From contig DPSI01000286.1 of assembly GCA_003527165.1 (NCBI GenBank), forward strand, positions 1 through 9,836: DNA of 9,836 nucleotides, in the 5' to 3' direction. The DNA is from Pseudomonas sp. Lineage in GTDB: Bacteria > Pseudomonadota > Gammaproteobacteria > Pseudomonadales > Pseudomonadaceae. The notes beneath the pieces were generated by a model that searched no databases, had not been told where the DNA came from, and saw only the letters and a list, made by a program, of their open reading frames with translations. Shown here piece after piece: positions 7,108 to 9,836 of this stretch. How positions within the stretch are numbered: position 1 is the first letter of the stretch; every line of letters begins with the position of its first letter. The position numbers and the translations under genes are program-made.

Positions 7108-7515
7108 ATGAATTACTTGCGTGCGCTGCCGTTCATCGTGGTTCTGGCGGTCATCCTGTTCAGCGGTTTACGGCCCGAACCGGTGCCTCAGGTATTCGAT
7201 CAGCAGGACAAACTGCATCACATGCTCGGCTTTGCCGCCCTGATGTTCACCTTGCGCCTGGCATTCCCACAGTGGCGTGTGTTCTGGGCCATAGGGGCGA
7301 GTCTCGCCGCCGCCCTGTTGATCGAGGTCGGCCAGAGCTTACTGCCTAATCGCCAAGCGTCGCCGGGTGACATGCTGGCCAACACGTTGGGCGTGCTGCT
7401 TGGCTGGGGCTGCTCGCACCTGGCGCATCTCTGGTATTTACGGCGTATCGGTATCACCACTGATCGCGAAGCAGACGACGCGGTAGAGCGTATCGAGAGT
7501 TCCGCGCGCCCCTGA
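7108..7515 (+). CDS. VanZ family small membrane protein
   Basis: A 135-residue integral membrane protein with about four helices (roughly 5-20, 38-54, 58-75 and 88-106). It carries the VanZ-like pattern DKLHHMLGFAAL (34-45), then LIEVGQSLLPNRQASPGDMLANTLGVLLG (71-99), in which the ExxQ, PxR, D and NxxG positions match the family. VanZ was named for low-level teicoplanin resistance in enterococci, but the role of the many Gram-negative relatives is unknown, and no resistance function should be inferred. The ATG at 7108 is chosen because the first membrane helix starts just after it. The upstream in-frame ATG at 6973 adds 45 residues without helix or homology signal. The ribosome site is weak. 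The gene converges on the YjdF-like gene with a 12-base gap. Confidence 0.85.
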   Translation: MNYLRALPFIVVLAVILFSGLRPEPVPQVFDQQDKLHHMLGFAALMFTLRLAFPQWRVFWAIGASLAAALLIEVGQSLLPNRQASPGDMLANTLGVLLGWGCSHLAHLWYLRRIGITTDREADDAVERIESSARP

Positions 7516-7527
7516 GCCGCTCACACG

Positions 7528-8184
7528 TCAAGGCGGCGCCTGCCGGGCAGACCGGTTGGCTCGCCGCGACAGCAGCGCCGTGCAGAGCATGGCAACTATC
7601 GCGCCGGCCGCCGCCAGGGCCATGTCCTTCTGCGGGTCCCAGCGATCATGTTGCGTGGCCAGGAAGGTCCGCCCCTGCCCGCCGTCAAGCGTCTCTGCAC
7701 CGAACCATTCGATCAGCTCGTAGACCGCCGAGGTGGAAAGTACGATGTCCACCGGGAGCACCAAGCTCCAGATACCGGGGCGCAGGCCCAGGCGGATCAG
7801 CACTTCGCGGATGGGGTAGGCCAGCAGCAGTCCGTAACTGAGGTGAGCCAGACGGTCGAATTGGTTGCGCTCCCAATCCAGGGCCTGGTTCAGGCTCTCG
7901 CCTGTCAGCGCCCGCCACCAGACGTCATAGGGCACCTTGGCATAGGTGTAATGCGCGCCTAGCTGGTGGATGCACAGATAAAGGACGATCAGCGTCGCCG
8001 CGCTGCGTGAGGGCAGGTAGTGCCGGTGTCCTAGTAGCAGGGCGACGGCCAACGCGAGTACCAGCAGGTTTTCCAGCAGCCAGTCATGACGATCCAGCGG
8101 GGCGATGGCCAGGCCTCCCCAGACCAGCAGAAACAACAGGGTCAGCGTCAGCAAATAGCGTCTATGACTGCGATCGGCATCCAT
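7528..8184 (-). CDS. DUF2238 / YjdF-like inner-membrane protein
   Basis: A 218-residue membrane protein with about six helices, similar in length and sequence to E. coli YjdF (209 residues as I recall it). Shared features include PxDRHDWLLE (29-38), GAHYTYAKVP (76-85), the FDRLAHLSYGLLLAYPIRE segment (109-127), SAVYELIEWFGA (152-163) and FLATQHDRWDPQKDM (174-188). The conserved His, Arg, Glu and Asp residues in or beside membrane helices are family features of unknown function. The ATG at 8182-8184 is preferred, with GAGAGA just upstream. The frame is open to an ATG at 8319, but that would add 45 charged residues overlapping the divergent regulatory region. The gene is divergent from coxB, and I cannot say whether it is linked to respiration. 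Confidence 0.88.
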   Translation of the reverse strand: MDADRSHRRYLLTLTLLFLLVWGGLAIAPLDRHDWLLENLLVLALAVALLLGHRHYLPSRSAATLIVLYLCIHQLGAHYTYAKVPYDVWWRALTGESLNQALDWERNQFDRLAHLSYGLLLAYPIREVLIRLGLRPGIWSLVLPVDIVLSTSAVYELIEWFGAETLDGGQGRTFLATQHDRWDPQKDMALAAAGAIVAMLCTALLSRRANRSARQAPP

Positions 8185-8206
8185 TTTTCTCTCTCGGAAC
8201 TTCAAA

Positions 8207-8285
8207 GCGCGTGCCCGTTTGACCAGCGCAGCGGCGAGAGAGTCCGCTTTTTTTGCGCGCCTCGATAGGGGCGAAAGGCACGCGC
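8207..8285. promoter_or_regulatory. Nested inverted repeats with T7 tract between yjdF-like gene and coxB
   Basis: The 165-base divergent region holds three nested pairs. They are GCGCGTGCC (8207-8215) with GGCACGCGC (8277-8285), GCGCA (8226-8230) with TGCGC (8254-8258), and AGCGG (8230-8234) with CCGCT (8244-8248), the last running into seven Ts (8248-8254). The inner stem plus T-run reads like a weak intrinsic terminator in the coxB direction, so attenuation or a folded leader is possible if transcription begins to the left. No transcription start is known and no clear promoter was recognised on either strand. Confidence 0.35.
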
Positions 8286-8349
8286 CGCCATCCAACTTTT
8301 CGCCTTTGTCGTGGGTCACACGGACGGAAGACCTTCGACGAGCCGGACC

Positions 8350-9366
8350 ATGTGGCTTCAGCTGAGCAAAAACATCCTGCGAGCGCGGCAGTGGCAGCGC
8401 GGCTTCGGCCTGTCGCTAACGGCGTTGCTGGCCGCCTGTGATGGTCAGCAGTCGGCGCTGAATCCCGGCGGCACTGGTGCCGAGAGCATCGCCACGCTGT
8501 TTTGGTGGATGGCCGGTGGTGCACTGGTGATCTGGGCAGGGGTGATGGGCATCGCCCTCTACGCCACTCAGGCGCACCCCGAAGCTCACGGCATTCGCAG
8601 CGCGCGCTGGCTGATCATCGGCGGTGGAATCATCTTCCCGGTAGTGGTGCTGACCGGTCTGCTGATTTACGGGCTGATGTTGATGCCCCAGTTGAGCTCG
8701 TCCGAAAACGTCGCCCTGCGGATCGATGTGTCGGGCGAGCAATGGTGGTGGCGGGTGCGCTACCGGACCGAGACGGGCGAGGCGATCGAGCTGGCCAACG
8801 AGGTTAGGCTGCCGGTGGGCGAGCGGGTGGCCTTCCGCCTGACCAGTCCGGATGTGATCCACTCGTTCTGGGTTCCTTCGCTCGGCGGCAAGGTCGACAT
8901 GATTCCCGGCCGCACCAACCAGCTAGTGTTGGAGCCGACGCGCACCGGCCCCTTTCGCGGCGCCTGTGCCGAATATTGCGGCACGTCACACGCCCTGATG
9001 AGTTTTCCGGTGGTGGTAATGCCGCGAGACGCCTTCGACCGCTGGCTCGCCGAGCAAGCCAAACCCGCGCAGACGCCGACTTCCGAGCTGCAGCAGGCGG
9101 GCCGGCGTGCGTTTCTCGCCAACGGTTGCGGTGCTTGTCATCAGGTGCGCGGCACCGAGGCTGACGGTACGGTCGGTCCCGACCTGACCCACGTCGGCAG
9201 TCGCCTGAGCCTGGCCGCCGGCACGCTGCCGGCCGATGTCGAAGCCTTCAAGCGCTGGATCGGCCACAGCGGGTCGATCAAACCGGACGTGAGGATGCCA
9301 GCCTTCGGCATGTTGCCGGCCGATCAGCTGAACGCCATGGCGCATTACCTGAGCGGGCTGAAATGA
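8350..9366 (+). CDS. coxB: Cytochrome c oxidase subunit II with fused C-terminal cytochrome c domain (caa3 type)
   Basis: Subunit II takes electrons from cytochrome c and passes them through the CuA centre to subunit I. In this 338-residue form a haem c domain is fused at the C terminus. The N-terminal signal ends in LLAAC (26-30), a lipobox-like site with Asp at +2. Two membrane helices follow (about 48-74 and 87-113), then the cupredoxin domain with the aromatic QWWW (131-134). The CuA ligands are complete: His171, Cys206, Glu208, Cys210, His214 and Met217. The cytochrome domain has the haem motif C260-G-A-C263-H264 and a likely axial Met316 in VRMPAFG. The ATG at 8350 fits the signal sequence, and an in-frame ATG at 8311 would add 13 polar residues. 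The ribosome site is poor. The stop overlaps the ctaD start (ATGA). Confidence 0.95.
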   Translation: MWLQLSKNILRARQWQRGFGLSLTALLAACDGQQSALNPGGTGAESIATLFWWMAGGALVIWAGVMGIALYATQAHPEAHGIRSARWLIIGGGIIFPVVVLTGLLIYGLMLMPQLSSSENVALRIDVSGEQWWWRVRYRTETGEAIELANEVRLPVGERVAFRLTSPDVIHSFWVPSLGGKVDMIPGRTNQLVLEPTRTGPFRGACAEYCGTSHALMSFPVVVMPRDAFDRWLAEQAKPAQTPTSELQQAGRRAFLANGCGACHQVRGTEADGTVGPDLTHVGSRLSLAAGTLPADVEAFKRWIGHSGSIKPDVRMPAFGMLPADQLNAMAHYLSGLK

Positions 9367-9836
9367 GCGAGCCGGTGAACACGCACGACGATGCCCGCGC
9401 CAAGGCCCAGGCCGAACGCCTGGCCGCGGCCTGGAAGACACCCACTGGCTGGCGCTACTGGTCAGCGGTGAACAACACTGAAGTCGGGCTCTGGTACACC
9501 AGCGTGTCCTTCCTGTTCTTCCTCTTTGCCGGTGTGCTGGCGATGCTGATTCGCGCCCAGCTGGCGGTGCCGAACAACGATCTGCTGTCCGCCGAAACCT
9601 ACAATCAGGTCTTCACCCTGCACGGCTCGGTGATGATGTTCTTGTTCGGCGTGCCGATTTTCGAGGCCTTCTCCATCCTGATCCTGCCGCAGATGCTCGG
9701 CGCGCGTGATTTGCCGTTCCCGCGACTGTCGGCCTACGGCTTCTGGTGCTTCATCATTGGCGGCGTGTTCGTCTGTGGCTCGATCTTCTTCGGCGTCGCG
9801 CCCCAGGGTGGCTGGTTCATGTATCCGCCGCTGACC
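9363..9836 (+). CDS. ctaD: Cytochrome c oxidase subunit I, N-terminal part (partial, runs off right edge)
   Basis: Subunit I carries haem a, haem a3 and CuB and pumps protons while reducing oxygen to water. The 158 visible residues start with a 30-residue polar cytoplasmic tail. Next come VNNTEVGLWYTSVSFLFFLFAGVLAMLIRAQL (37-68, first membrane helix) and the second helix with FTLHGSVMMFLFGVP (84-98). His87 should be one axial ligand of the low-spin haem a. QGGWFMYPPLT (148-158) is a recognised subunit I motif just before the edge. The CuB ligands and the K- and D-channel residues lie outside the window. So does any C-terminal subunit III fusion, which some related oxidases have. The ATGA overlap with coxB indicates translational coupling. 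Confidence 0.95.
   Translation, partial: MSEPVNTHDDARAKAQAERLAAAWKTPTGWRYWSAVNNTEVGLWYTSVSFLFFLFAGVLAMLIRAQLAVPNNDLLSAETYNQVFTLHGSVMMFLFGVPIFEAFSILILPQMLGARDLPFPRLSAYGFWCFIIGGVFVCGSIFFGVAPQGGWFMYPPLT

Noticed and set aside
7108..7515. Reading the VanZ-like gene as an antibiotic-resistance gene
   Set aside because: Only general VanZ-family similarity is present and there are no other van genes. Gram-negative relatives have no established resistance role.
7516..7527. Possible bidirectional terminator between the convergent VanZ-like and YjdF-like genes
   Set aside because: The gap is 12 bases with no stem-loop or T-run, and no convincing terminator was seen in the adjoining gene ends.

Overview
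The window is high-GC DNA from a gammaproteobacterium, most likely a pseudomonad of the Pseudomonas/Stutzerimonas group. The assignment is inferred from gene content, codon use and the four-gene MCE-type transporter operon, whose order matches the PA3211-PA3214 region of P. aeruginosa as I recall it. No database search was possible. I see no phage, transposon, CRISPR array, tRNA or rRNA.

Layout. At the left edge is the 5' half of rfbB (minus strand), the first enzyme-coding gene of a dTDP-rhamnose or related sugar-nucleotide locus running out of the window. A 257-nt gap holding a fold-back sequence separates it from a small unrecognised plus-strand ORF (765-1133), which contains a perfect 16-bp inverted repeat. 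Next is a minus-strand methyl-accepting chemotaxis protein (1201-3081) preceded by a good match to a flagellar sigma-28 (FliA) promoter. Then comes a tightly packed minus-strand operon (3252-6756). In transcription order it encodes a STAS-MlaE permease, an ATPase, an MlaD-type MCE protein and a PqiC-like outer-membrane lipoprotein. All three junctions overlap or abut. A 351-nt divergent region follows, then a plus-strand VanZ-like small membrane protein (7108-7515), a convergent minus-strand YjdF/DUF2238 membrane protein (7528-8184), and a divergent plus-strand terminal oxidase operon. That operon has coxB with a fused C-terminal cytochrome c domain, and the start of ctaD, which leaves the window.

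How the genes work together. The MlaE/F/D-like proteins and the lipoprotein should form one envelope lipid-transport machine: permease and ATPase in the inner membrane, MCE ring in the periplasm, lipoprotein at the outer membrane. CoxB and CtaD are the catalytic core of a caa3-type cytochrome c oxidase. The MCP is a stand-alone chemoreceptor. The VanZ-like and YjdF-like proteins have no assigned function.

This is mainly ordinary core genome, and I did not find a convincing undescribed system. The features most worth a second look are the perfect intragenic hairpin at 1011-1046, the structured region between yjdF and coxB, the MCP sensor domain lacking most of the amino-acid-binding motif, and the lipobox at the start of CoxB.
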